A DNA stretch of 64,000 nucleotides from NCBI RefSeq assembly GCF_014650875.1, contig NZ_BMVU01000026.1, forward strand, positions 54,689 through 118,688, given 5' to 3'. The DNA is from Streptomyces minutiscleroticus. Lineage in GTDB: Bacteria > Actinomycetota > Actinomycetes > Streptomycetales > Streptomycetaceae. The translations under genes and the position numbers were made by a program. Below the pieces are notes generated by a model. It was not told the DNA's origin, did no database searches, and saw nothing but the letters and a program-made list of their open reading frames with translations. Positions 1 to 7,804 of the stretch are shown here, piece by piece; within the stretch, counting starts at the first letter, position 1; every line of letters begins with the position of its first letter.

Positions 1-1032
1 GGCGCCGCCGGCCGGAACGCCGGCACCTTCGTACTGAAGGCCGATCTGGTCGTCGTGGCCGCCGGCCGCTCCTCGCATCTGCCCACGTGGCTGGCCGACC
101 TCGGACTGCCGCACCCCCGTGAGACCGTGCTGGACGCGCCCGTGGGCTACGCCTCCCGTCTGTACGACAACCCCGGTGGCCGCTGGCCCGACTGGGTGCT
201 CATGGTCGAGTTCCTCCAGGCCCCGTCGGTCCGCCGCGGCTGCTTCGCCACCAGGGTCGAGGAAGGGCGGTTCTTCGTCACCCTGCAGGGCGTCGGGGAC
301 GACCGCCCGCCGCACGGCGACGAGGGCTTCGCGGAGTTCGCCGGGTCCCTGCGCGCTCCCCTCGCCGACGTCCTGGCGCCCCTGCGCCCGCGCACATCGC
401 CCCGGACGTACGCGCTCACCGGAAACCGCCGCCTGGCCTACCACCGTCTGCGGCGCTGGCCCGACGGACTGGTCGCTCTCGGCGACGCGGTCTGCGTCTT
501 CAACCCCGTCTACGGGCAGGGCATGGGCGTGGCCGCGCTCGAGGCCGCCCTGCTGCGCGAGGTCCTCGCACCCCACGCGCGCCGCGCGGCCGCACTCCCG
601 GGCGCGTCCCCGTCCCCGTCCCCGTACGCGAGCCTGCCGCCGGGCGTCACGCGCCGCTTCCAGCGGAGGCTGGCCCGGCTCACGCTCGAACCGTGGCTGC
701 TGTCGACCTCCACCGACTGGGGCTGGCAGCAGCGCGCACCGTCGCTGCCGCACCGGATGGCACTGTGGTACCTGCGGGGCGTGCTGCGCGCCTCGACCAC
801 CGAGCCGGAGGTGTACACGAGGTTCGTCCGCGTGCTCAACATGCTGTCGCGGCCGACGGCACTGCTCCACCCACGGGTCGTCACGAAGGTCCTGGCCGGC
901 GGCCTGCCGACACGGGCACGGGTACGGACACGGACACGGGTACGGCCACGGGCACGTACGCGAAGGCGTGCACGGAGCGGTACGGCCCGGGGCGCCGGAG
1001 GCGGAGCGGAGCAGGTCGGACCAGGCCCGTGA
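1..1032 (+). CDS. FAD-dependent oxidoreductase, 5' end missing
   Basis: The reading frame is open from base 1, so the N-terminal Rossmann fold lies outside the window. What remains runs from the end of the FAD domain (ADLVVVAAGRSS, near base 40) to a second FAD contact, GDAVCVFNPVYGQGMG, around bases 481-530. That GD-x-x-x-x-x-P-x-x-GQGM arrangement is typical of the geranylgeranyl reductase / aromatic hydroxylase flavoprotein group. The last 40 codons are almost all Arg, Thr, Gly and Ala and derive from a hexamer-like repeat, so the true functional C-terminus is probably near residue 290 of the visible part. The substrate cannot be told from this fragment. Confidence 0.8.
   Translation, partial: GAAGRNAGTFVLKADLVVVAAGRSSHLPTWLADLGLPHPRETVLDAPVGYASRLYDNPGGRWPDWVLMVEFLQAPSVRRGCFATRVEEGRFFVTLQGVGDDRPPHGDEGFAEFAGSLRAPLADVLAPLRPRTSPRTYALTGNRRLAYHRLRRWPDGLVALGDAVCVFNPVYGQGMGVAALEAALLREVLAPHARRAAALPGASPSPSPYASLPPGVTRRFQRRLARLTLEPWLLSTSTDWGWQQRAPSLPHRMALWYLRGVLRASTTEPEVYTRFVRVLNMLSRPTALLHPRVVTKVLAGGLPTRARVRTRTRVRPRARTRRRARSGTARGAGGGAEQVGPGP
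911..956. repeat. Short ACGGGC/ACGGAC hexamer-like repeat
   Basis: The bases alternate between ACGGGC, ACGGGT and ACGGAC with a six-base period. The repeat lies in frame near the 3' end of the flavoprotein gene and gives it an Arg/Thr-rich tail. Six-base slippage keeps the frame, so it is probably neutral expansion. Confidence 0.6.
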
Positions 1033-1383
1033 CGGTCATCCGCACGCACGTCGGCCGGCAGCGGGCGGCCGCGGTCGACGGCGCGGACCGCCGCCGTACG
1101 CGTGTCCTCGGCCGGCGGCGACGCCTCGACGTGCGGTTCCACGTCCGGCCGCGGGCCGGTGCCGCACCCGCCGCGGTCCTGCCCGCCCCTGCCGCGGAGG
1201 CCGCCGCGCCCCACACCGTTCACACGCGCGTCCGCCTCGGCGGACGCGCGCATCGCGTCCCGCGTGTCCGCCGAACCGCGGTCCGGGACCGGGCGCCACG
1301 GCGACCGCCCGCCGAGGCAGGCACCGGCCCGCGGCCGCCCGCCGGACGGACGCCGTGGGCGGGCAGGGACCGCACCGCGGCCG
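1033..1383. other. Gene-free stretch between convergent genes
   Basis: The flavoprotein and the hydrolase genes converge here. The open frames in this stretch are Arg/Ala-rich and carry no recognisable domain, and no clear hairpin was found. I see no gene in it. Confidence 0.5.
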
Positions 1384-2529
1384 TCAGCCCTCCAGGCACC
1401 CGCGCACCGCCGAGACCAGGCGGGTGGCGCGGGCGTCACCGTGGCCGATCATGCGGTTGGCGACGTAGGCGAACCCCACGCCGAACCCGTCGTCGCCGAA
1501 GGCGAACTGACCGCCCGCCCCGTCGTTGCCGAAGCTGCGCGGCCCGAGCAGCGGCCGGAAACCGGGCGAGTCCAGCAGGAAGCCAGAGCCCCAGCGCGCC
1601 CCGGCGTCGAAGCCCAGCCAGCCCTTGCCCGACGACACCTCCCGGACCGCGTCCGTGACGGTGTCCGGTGCCAGCAGCCGCTCCCGGCCGTCGACGCCGG
1701 TCACCGCCGCCGCGTACAGCCCGGCGAGTCCGCCCGCCGACGCGGTGGCGCCGGCGCCGGGCAGTTCCATGCCGAGCAGGGCCGGGTCGTTCCAGCCGTG
1801 GGGCTCGTCGAGACCGGGGAAGACCAGCGCGCCGTTCATCGTCACGATGCGGGTGAGCAGGTGCTCGGGCCCCGGCATCCCGGGCCGCCCCTCGGCCTCG
1901 AAGAGCCGGGCGCGGCCGTCCGCCTCCGCGGCGGGCAGCCCGATCCAGGCGCGCAGTCCCAGCGGGTCGCCCACCGCCCGGCGGAACCAGGCGCCCGGGG
2001 TGAGTCCGGTGACGCGCCGGACGACCTCGCCGAGGAGGAAGCCGAAGACGTGACCGTGGTACTCGTACGCGGTGTCCGGCTCCCACAGCGGTCGCTGCTC
2101 CTCGACGGCGCGCACCACGGGCGTCCAGGCGGCGATCTCCTCGAAGGAGAGCACCCGGTCCAGGACGGGGACCCCGGCCCGGTGCCCGAGCACCATGCGG
2201 CAGGTGATCGCCTCCTTCCCGTGCCGGGCGAACTCCGGCCAGTACCGGCCGACCGGCGCGTCCAGGTCGAGGCGCCCCTCCTGCGCGAGCAGGTGGACGC
2301 AGAGGCTCACGATGCCCTTGGCGCAGGAGAAGACCGGTACCACCGTGTCCCGGGCCCACGGCCGCCCCGTCCGCTCGTCCGCGACCCCCGCCCACAGGTC
2401 CACGACCTTGCGGCCGCCCGCGAACACCGTCACCGCCGCGCCCAGTTCGGGGAACTCGGTGAAGTTCCGCGAGAACGCGTCGGCCACGGCCCCGAAGCGC
2501 TCGTCGGCGAATCCGTGACACTGTTCCAC
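1384..2529 (-). CDS. Serine hydrolase of the class C beta-lactamase / EstB esterase family
   Basis: This 381-residue protein has the S-x-x-K nucleophile and general base of penicillin-recognising serine hydrolases as SCAK at residues 68-71. A YEYHG segment follows where the family carries its catalytic Tyr motif. No signal peptide is visible, so it is likely cytoplasmic and closer to EstB-type esterases or D-aminopeptidases than to a secreted beta-lactamase. The GTG at 2529 is chosen because AGGGACGG lies just upstream and homologues begin near EQCHGFADERF. An upstream in-frame extension reads as low-complexity Arg/Thr. Substrate unknown. Confidence 0.85.
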   Translation of the reverse strand: MEQCHGFADERFGAVADAFSRNFTEFPELGAAVTVFAGGRKVVDLWAGVADERTGRPWARDTVVPVFSCAKGIVSLCVHLLAQEGRLDLDAPVGRYWPEFARHGKEAITCRMVLGHRAGVPVLDRVLSFEEIAAWTPVVRAVEEQRPLWEPDTAYEYHGHVFGFLLGEVVRRVTGLTPGAWFRRAVGDPLGLRAWIGLPAAEADGRARLFEAEGRPGMPGPEHLLTRIVTMNGALVFPGLDEPHGWNDPALLGMELPGAGATASAGGLAGLYAAAVTGVDGRERLLAPDTVTDAVREVSSGKGWLGFDAGARWGSGFLLDSPGFRPLLGPRSFGNDGAGGQFAFGDDGFGVGFAYVANRMIGHGDARATRLVSAVRGCLEG

Positions 2530-2984
2530 CGCTACCGTCCCTCGTGTGGTCGTCGTCCGGCGCTCCGATGTCCGGCGCGGAGGCACCGGGCCGCGCGCCG
2601 CCGCTCCGCGGCCCGTCGGCCGGGTCACGCTACGGGCAGGACGCGCTCCGGCACGAACGATTTACCGATCACCGGTGGTCACCGATCACGGTCACCGATC
2701 ACCCGTCACCGATCGTCGGCCGCCGCCGACGGCCGACGGTGCCCGGCCGTGGACACCGAACGCCGATCACCGGGTGGCCGGGGTGCCGCCCCGGGCCCTC
2801 GCGCGGTCCGTTTCCGCCGTTCCTCCCGCCGCGCCTTTCTTCACGTCACACGTTCGGCGTAATTCCGGTACCCCCGGGCATGCGCACCACTGTGCGGTCG
2901 CCGGTCGCCCGCCGCGTCCCCAAACGCGGCGCCGCGAGCCCGGCGGGCCGCTCGTTCTGCCAGCCAACAGAGGTGAGGTGTGTC
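2530..2984. other. Divergent intergenic region with ACCGATC direct repeats
   Basis: About 455 bp separate the hydrolase (minus) from the small membrane protein gene (plus). The only structure I see is a group of ACCGATC copies at 2664, 2681, 2694 and 2708, most inside a longer GTCACCGATCAC context, with a related GCCGATCACC near 2763. Spacing is 13 to 17 bases. They could be regulator sites for either gene. No coding sequence is supported here. Confidence 0.5.
2664..2714. repeat. Four direct copies of ACCGATC
   Basis: ACCGATC recurs at 2664, 2681, 2694 and 2708, three of them preceded by GTC. The closely spaced copies sit midway between divergent genes. They resemble a cluster of binding sites, but could be a short tandem expansion. 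Confidence 0.5.
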
Positions 2985-3227
2985 ATGGTCGTCGCAGGCA
3001 TCGTGGCGGTGTGTGCCGTACTGCTCGTCCTGGCCTTCCTGGTGCCGCGGCTGTCGCGCCACCCCGAGCGCGGTACGCAGCGCACGCTCGGGGCCGGTTC
3101 GCAGGCCGCGGGCAAGGCGCCGGGCCGGCTCGGCCGCTGGCTGAGCAAGCCGTTCAACAGCAGCTCCCGTGCGGTGGGCCGCAGCGGCTCCACGGGGCGC
3201 AAGGCCCGTGGCCACATGCCGTTCTGA
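2985..3227 (+). CDS. Small single-pass membrane protein, unknown function
   Basis: The 80-residue product starts with a hydrophobic helix (MVVAGIVAVCAVLLVLAFLV) followed at once by a basic stretch PRLSRHPERG and a Gly/Ser/Lys-rich tail, suggesting an N-terminal anchor with a basic cytoplasmic tail. GAGGTGAGG upstream of the ATG at 2985 is a strong ribosome binding site. It lies 100 bases before the PPK2 gene on the same strand and may be cotranscribed with it. Similar small proteins occur in other streptomycetes (DUF6411 is a possible match, from memory). No function is known to me. Confidence 0.7.
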   Translation: MVVAGIVAVCAVLLVLAFLVPRLSRHPERGTQRTLGAGSQAAGKAPGRLGRWLSKPFNSSSRAVGRSGSTGRKARGHMPF

Positions 3228-3328
3228 CCCACTGTTCCGCCCCGCCCCCTCCGGGCGGGCCGTCCGAACCCTGCGTACCGGTCGCACCGGTCCGAGAGCC
3301 CGGAAAAGTCCGAGAAAGGGACCCGCAC

Positions 3329-4339
3329 GTGGCCGAACCCGTACCCGCGCGAGAGGCGATCCCTCCGAACGCCGCGGGCACCCGCGACGACGTCGACCTG
3401 CTGGAGGGCCTGCTCGTCGACGAGGAGCGGCCCGAGCAGCCGATCCTGCTCGACGCCGAGGGCCGGCCCCTCGACACCTGGCGCGAGAACTACCCGTACG
3501 ACAAGAAGCTCGGCCGCAAGGAGTACGAGCGCCAGAAGAGGATCCTGCAGATCGAGCTGCTCAAACTGCAGAGGTGGGTGAAGGAGACCGGGCAGCGCGT
3601 CGTCGTGGTGTGCGAGGGCCGCGACGCCGCGGGCAAGGGCGGCACCATCAAGCGCTTCACCGAACGCCTCAACCCCCGCGGCGCGCGGGTCGTCGCCCTG
3701 GAGAAGCCGACGGAGCGCGAGGCCGGACAGTGGTACTTCCAGCGGTACGTGACCCACCTGCCCGCGCCCGGCGAGATCGTGTTCTTCGACCGGTCCTGGT
3801 ACAACCGGGCGGGCGTGGAGCGGGTCATGGGGTTCTGCACGCCCGAGCAGTACCGGCACTTCTACGCCCAGGCGCCGGTCTTCGAGAAGATGCTCACCGA
3901 CGACGGCATCGTCCTGGTGAAGTTCTGGTTCTCCGTCTCCCGCAACGAGCAGCGCACCCGCTTCGCCATCCGCCAGGTCGACCCGGTGCGACAGTGGAAG
4001 CTGTCACCCACCGACCTGGCCTCGCTGGACCTGTGGGACGCCTACACCGAGGCCAAGGTCGACATGTTCCGGGCGACGGACACACCCCACGCCCCGTGGA
4101 CCGTGGTGAAGAACAACGACAAGCGCCGGGGCCGCATCGAGGCCATGCGGCACCTGCTGCTGCGCTGCGACTACGCGTCCAAGGACGAGGAGGCCGTGGG
4201 CGCCGCCGACCCGCGCATCATCGGCGCCGCCAACACCCTCCTGGAGCACGGCGAGGAGCCCACCGACCTGTCGCCCACCCCGCTGTCACCGCAGCTCGAC
4301 GGCCCCGGGGAGCACCCCGAGGACCCCGACCGGGAGTGA
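3329..4339 (+). CDS. ppk2: Polyphosphate kinase 2, class I
   Basis: The enzyme transfers phosphate between polyphosphate and nucleoside diphosphates (class I members mostly ADP/GDP). The 336-residue protein has the PPK2 fold: WRENYPYDKKLGRKEYERQK near residue 51, the Walker A GRDAAGKGGTIKRF near residue 95, and the Walker B/lid region FFDRSWYNRAGVERVMGFC. The single domain has the usual length plus a short acidic tail. The GTG at 3329 follows AAAGGGA, and homologues also start with a short variable segment before DDVDLLEGL. It is followed by a G+C hairpin. Confidence 0.93.
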   Translation: MAEPVPAREAIPPNAAGTRDDVDLLEGLLVDEERPEQPILLDAEGRPLDTWRENYPYDKKLGRKEYERQKRILQIELLKLQRWVKETGQRVVVVCEGRDAAGKGGTIKRFTERLNPRGARVVALEKPTEREAGQWYFQRYVTHLPAPGEIVFFDRSWYNRAGVERVMGFCTPEQYRHFYAQAPVFEKMLTDDGIVLVKFWFSVSRNEQRTRFAIRQVDPVRQWKLSPTDLASLDLWDAYTEAKVDMFRATDTPHAPWTVVKNNDKRRGRIEAMRHLLLRCDYASKDEEAVGAADPRIIGAANTLLEHGEEPTDLSPTPLSPQLDGPGEHPEDPDRE

Positions 4340-4348
4340 CGGAGGGAC

Positions 4349-4366
4349 GGGGCCGCGCCCGGCCCC
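4349..4366. terminator. Hairpin after ppk2
   Basis: GGGGCCG and CGGCCCC pair around a CGCC loop, ten bases after the ppk2 stop and before the convergent DUF3237 gene. There is no U tract, as is normal for Streptomyces terminators. Confidence 0.55.
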
Positions 4367-4381
4367 GGCGGGCGACACACG

Positions 4382-4845
4382 TCAGCCGAGGAGGAAGACG
4401 TCCGGTTCGACGGTGTCGGGGCGGCGTTCGCCGCGGGCCGCGAAGAGCCGTTCGTCGATCCGGGCGAGGCGGGGGGACGCGGTGGCGAAGCGGGGCGTGC
4501 CGCGGAAGCAGACGCGCTCGGCCGGCACCTCCTCGCCGCGGACGACGGCGGCGATGTCCTCCGCGGCGCCCGTGCGGATGCCGGCGTTGCGGATCGCGAC
4601 GGGCTCTCCGCGGTCGGTCTCCAGCGCGTACTGGGCGACGGCCTCGGTCGGTGCGGCGGTGCGCAGCACCTGGTTGTCGGCCCCCGCCGGGAGGACCCTG
4701 CCCCGCACGTCCGGCCCCTCGAAGGTGCCACCGGTGATCGGGACCGGCCGCCGGTGGCCGCCGGACGCCGGGCCGAGGCCGATCGGTGCGGCGACGCGGG
4801 CCGAAAGGTGTGCGAAGAACGCAGCTCAGGAGGCGGAGATGCCAT
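4382..4845 (-). pseudogene. DUF3237 (UPF0311) family gene, frameshifted near its 5' end
   Basis: The 3' two thirds encode a clear DUF3237 domain: PVPITGGTFEGPDVRGRVLP, GADNQ, RNAGIRTG, and the terminal FRGTPRFATASPRLARIDERLF. In that frame there is no ATG or good GTG before a TGA, and the only GTG (4708) would cut the domain. The expected start, MASPPPELRSSHTF from ATG 4845, is in another frame. Joining MASPPPELRSSHTF to LSARVAAPIGLGPASGG near base 4800 needs one base, that is a one-base deletion or -1 slippage at ACCTTTCGG. ATG 4845 lies 22 bases after the decarboxylase stop, so it was probably cotranscribed with it. Either a real lesion or a sequence error. Confidence 0.7.
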
Positions 4846-4867
4846 GGCGTCGTCCGTGTCCGTGCGC

Positions 4868-5401
4868 TCAGTCGGTGCGGTCGGCGAAGCCGGCGGGAAG
4901 GTCCGCGGGGGCGACGGACACCACGCTCTCGTCGTCCTCGCCGACGTACTCGAACAGCGTGATCCGCGCGAACTCCGGGACGACGTAGATGGGGTACGTG
5001 GGCCCGGCGTCGCGGTAGGCGCGCATCTCGTCCAGGTGGTCGTTCTGGTAGAGGACGGTCCTGCCGCCGTCCTGCTCGATCCACTGCGGGAAGAAGATGG
5101 TGCCGTGCAGGACGCGCCGGCCGGGCAGGACGTTGACGACGACGGAGGTGCCGGTCGGCTCGTTCCAGGAGACCTTGTAGACGTCGTCGGCGAGCTGCAC
5201 CAGGTCGACCTCCTGGTCCTTGACCCAGCGGCCGCCGACCATGCCGGTGTGGATGCGGTAGTCGATGGTGGTGGCGTTCTTGACGTACATCTCGTACTGC
5301 CAGCCGTTGGCGTAGGTGTAGATGAAGCGGTGCCCGACGATCCCGGAGAGGTCCTGCGGCGGGACGGGGTCGGCGACGGTGGTCACGTGCTCGCTCGACA
5401 T
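4868..5401 (-). CDS. padC: Phenolic acid decarboxylase
   Basis: This cofactor-free enzyme decarboxylates hydroxycinnamic acids (p-coumaric, ferulic, caffeic) to vinyl phenols. The 177-residue protein matches the family along its whole length: FIYTYANGWQYEMYVKN, DYRIHTGMVGGRWVKDQEV, VYKVSWNEPTGT, LHGTIFFPQW and YPIYVVPEFARITLFEY. The conserved Tyr pair, Arg and Glu of the active-site beta barrel lie in these blocks. The ATG at 5401 follows AAGGAG. The gene is divergent from a MarR gene with two palindromes between them, which fits the usual substrate-induced MarR/PadR control of such detoxification genes. Confidence 0.93.
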   Translation of the reverse strand: MSSEHVTTVADPVPPQDLSGIVGHRFIYTYANGWQYEMYVKNATTIDYRIHTGMVGGRWVKDQEVDLVQLADDVYKVSWNEPTGTSVVVNVLPGRRVLHGTIFFPQWIEQDGGRTVLYQNDHLDEMRAYRDAGPTYPIYVVPEFARITLFEYVGEDDESVVSVAPADLPAGFADRTD

Positions 5402-5452
5402 GGTGGTGCTCCTTGCCTCGTGCCAGGGGCGCTGTGCGCGCCCCACGGGCGA

Positions 5453-5482
5453 TTTTGTCACAAAACTGTTTTGCTGCAAAAC
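5453..5482. promoter_or_regulatory. Twin palindromic operator between padC and marR
   Basis: TTTTGTCACAAAA (5453-5465) is a perfect 6-1-6 palindrome. GTTTTG-CTG-CAAAAC (5468-5482) is a perfect 6-3-6 palindrome two bases further on. They are A+T-rich in a G+C-rich genome and lie between the two divergent starts (5401 and 5510). They are the obvious binding sites of the adjacent MarR protein; the assignment is inferred from position and symmetry. Confidence 0.7.
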
Positions 5483-5509
5483 AAAACGGTGGGAGTGCAG
5501 ACTGGACGC

Positions 5510-5983
5510 ATGCACACGACAGACAGTGCCGCGGCCGCCGCGGCCGGCCTGGGGAGGCGCCTCGGCCCTCTGCGGCGGGCCGTACTCCGGGCCACCCGGC
5601 AGGCCGCGGACCTCCCCGACCTGCCGGAGGCGCAGATAGAACTGCTCCGGACGCTGTCCGGCGCGCCCGGCGGGCTCTCCCCGCGCGAGGCGGCGGCCCG
5701 GCTGAGGATCGCGCCGTCCACCCTGAGCAACCTGCTGCGGTCCATGACGGCGAGCGGCCTGGTGACGCGGGAGCAGCACCCGGACGACCTGCGGACCGCG
5801 GTGCTCACCGCGTCCGACGAGGCGCGCACCCTGCTCGACCGCTACGACCGCGCCAGCGCCGCCGCGCTGACCGCCGCCGGCGCCGGGCTGTCCGCCGCCG
5901 ACCGGCAGGCCCTGGCGGCGGCCCTGCCCGTGCTCGACCGGCTGCTCGTCGCCCTCGAACAGGGGGAGCGGGCTTCGTCGTAG
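5510..5983 (+). CDS. MarR family transcriptional regulator (probable padC regulator)
   Basis: The 157-residue protein has the MarR winged helix: helix-turn-helix LSPREAAARLRIAPSTLSNLLRSM at about residues 62-85, then the wing GLVTREQHPDDLRTAVLTAS with the D-x-R signature. It probably represses padC and itself and is released by a phenolic acid, as in other phenolic-acid decarboxylase systems. ATG 5510 is taken because it falls directly after the twin palindromes; the weak GGGAG upstream is about 14 bases away. The Ala-rich N-terminus is unusual but short. Confidence 0.87.
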   Translation: MHTTDSAAAAAAGLGRRLGPLRRAVLRATRQAADLPDLPEAQIELLRTLSGAPGGLSPREAAARLRIAPSTLSNLLRSMTASGLVTREQHPDDLRTAVLTASDEARTLLDRYDRASAAALTAAGAGLSAADRQALAAALPVLDRLLVALEQGERASS

Positions 5984-6080
5984 TCACCGCCGCGGTACCG
6001 GCGGCGAAGGCGGCGTCGGCCGTGTGAACGGTGTCGGTGCCGACGGTGCGAACGGTGCCGGCACTGTGAACGGAGCCCCC

Positions 6081-6135
6081 GGCCCGGGGACCGGGCCGCC
6101 CCGCGGCCGGGGAGGAGCGGCCCGGTCCCCGGGCC
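6081..6135. terminator. Strong bidirectional hairpin between marR and P450
   Basis: A 19-base perfect stem, GGCCCGGGGACCGGGCCGC (6081-6099) with its complement at 6117-6135, closes a 17-base loop. It lies between the stops of two convergent genes and can terminate both. Confidence 0.75.
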
Positions 6136-6149
6136 GCCCGGCGCCGTCC

Positions 6150-7532
6150 TCAGGCCGCGGCGTGTCCGGTGCGCGGGCCCCCGGCCCCCTCGCGCGGCCG
6201 TACGGTCATCAGCAGGGTGCGGGGGCGGACGGTCGCCTGGGCGACGGGGCGCACCGTCTGCCCCGGCGCGAGGCCGAGCCGCACCCTGCGCACGATCGTC
6301 GCGATGGCAGTGACCAGCTCCGTGAGGGCGAAGCGGTCCCCGATGCACTTGTGCCTGCCCGCCCCGAAGGGCAGGTACGCGCCCGTGGGCGGCGGCTCGG
6401 CACTGTCCAGCCAGCGGTCGGGGTCGAACCGCAGCGGGTCGGGATAGAGCTCCGGGTCGCGGTGCAGGGCGTGCTGGCAGTAGGCGAGTTCGGTGCCGGC
6501 GGGCAGGGTCCACGCCCCCAGCCGGGTCTCCGTGACGGTGCGGCGGGTGACGAGCCATCCGGTGTGGTGCAGCCGCAGGGCCTCGTCGATCACACGCTTG
6601 AGGTAGGGCAACCGGGTGATGTGGCCGAAGGCCACCGGTTCCTCGCCGAGGACCTCGTCCAGCTCGGCCAGGACGCGGGCCTCGACGTCCGGGTCGCGGG
6701 CCAGTTCGTACAGCACCCAGGACAGCACCGAGGCCGTGGTCTCGGTCCCGGCCACCGCGAGGGTGAGGATCTCGGACGAGATCTGATCCCCCGTCAGAGG
6801 TCGGCCCGTCTCCTCGTCGGTCGCGCGCAGCAGCAGGGACAGCATGTCGCCGGTGTCGCGCCCGGAGGCCTGCAGACTCTCCACGGCGCGGTCGATGGTG
6901 GCGCGGACGGCCTCCCGCGCCTGGTCGAAGCGGCGGTTGAACGGCAGCGGCAGCCGCTCCACCCAGTCGGGGAGCATGACGCGCGCGCCGACGCCGTTCA
7001 TCACGACCGACAGGTCGTCGCGCAGCCGCCGGAAGGCGGACTCCTCCAGGCTGCCGGAGAACACCGTCTTGGCGAGCATGTCGAGGGAGAGCCCCACCAT
7101 CGCCTCCCGGACGTCCAGGACCCGGCCGGTCTCCCACGTGCCGACGGCGGCGGTCGCCTCGTCGCGCATGATGTCCACGTAGCGGGCGATCTCCGGGCGC
7201 GCGAAGGCGGGCTGGAGCTGGCGCCGTTTGCGGACGTGCTCCTGTCCTGCGGCGGTGACCACCGACCGGCCCAGGAGCTGGCCCATCTTCTCGAAGAAGC
7301 GGCCCTTGTCCAGGCTCGGCCCGAGGTCGGTGAGCATCGTGCGGACGAGTTCGGGGTCCTGGACGATGACCGTGCGGGTGCCCGGCTGGAGCGTGATCTC
7401 CACCAGCGGGCCGTAGTTCTCGCGGAGCGAGGCGATGAACGCGAGGTTGTCGCGCATGAGCCGTACCGCGTGACCCAGGAGGGGGAGCGACCCGGCGGCC
7501 CTGGGTATGGGGGGAGGCGTTACGAGCGTCAC
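6150..7532 (-). CDS. Cytochrome P450 (terpene-oxygenase-like)
   Basis: This is a 460-residue haem monooxygenase. All landmarks are present: I-helix AVAGTETTASVLSW with the acid-alcohol pair, K-helix EALR in YLKRVIDEALRLHH, the PERF-like FDPDRW, and the haem loop FGAGRHKCIGDRF with the ligand Cys near residue 396. The K-helix to meander region (HTGWLVTRRTVTETRLG) is most like the eukaryotic-type bacterial P450s that oxidise sesquiterpenes, such as PtlI/CYP183 and CYP170. No terpene cyclase or ferredoxin gene is adjacent, so the substrate is unknown. GTG 7532 follows GGGAG; an ATG at 7562 is an alternative giving ten more residues. Confidence 0.88.
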   Translation of the reverse strand: MTLVTPPPIPRAAGSLPLLGHAVRLMRDNLAFIASLRENYGPLVEITLQPGTRTVIVQDPELVRTMLTDLGPSLDKGRFFEKMGQLLGRSVVTAAGQEHVRKRRQLQPAFARPEIARYVDIMRDEATAAVGTWETGRVLDVREAMVGLSLDMLAKTVFSGSLEESAFRRLRDDLSVVMNGVGARVMLPDWVERLPLPFNRRFDQAREAVRATIDRAVESLQASGRDTGDMLSLLLRATDEETGRPLTGDQISSEILTLAVAGTETTASVLSWVLYELARDPDVEARVLAELDEVLGEEPVAFGHITRLPYLKRVIDEALRLHHTGWLVTRRTVTETRLGAWTLPAGTELAYCQHALHRDPELYPDPLRFDPDRWLDSAEPPPTGAYLPFGAGRHKCIGDRFALTELVTAIATIVRRVRLGLAPGQTVRPVAQATVRPRTLLMTVRPREGAGGPRTGHAAA

Positions 7533-7741
7533 GGGGCGTCGTGCTCCCTTCGGAGTGATCATGGCGCCCGTATGACTTCCCGAGTCGTCGCCGGACGCAA
7601 TCCGGGCGGGAACGTGTCCTGTGCCACCCTTCGCCGAGGGCGCCCCGCCTCGACCTCCGCGCCTCGCACCGTACTTGGTGACGGACCGCAAGGCTTTCAC
7701 CCATACTCGCTCCCGCACCCGCACCTGAGGCCCGACGCCGA

Positions 7742-7768
7742 GCGGTCCCGTCCAGAGGACGGGACCGC
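7742..7768. terminator. Hairpin after the streptogrisin-like gene
   Basis: GCGGTCCCGTCC and GGACGGGACCGC form a perfect 12-base stem with a three-base AGA loop, just downstream of the protease stop on the minus strand. It separates the protease from the P450 gene. Confidence 0.7.
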
Positions 7769-7804
7769 CGACCGGGAAGTGGAGGTGCGTGGTGCTCCGC
7801 CGGA

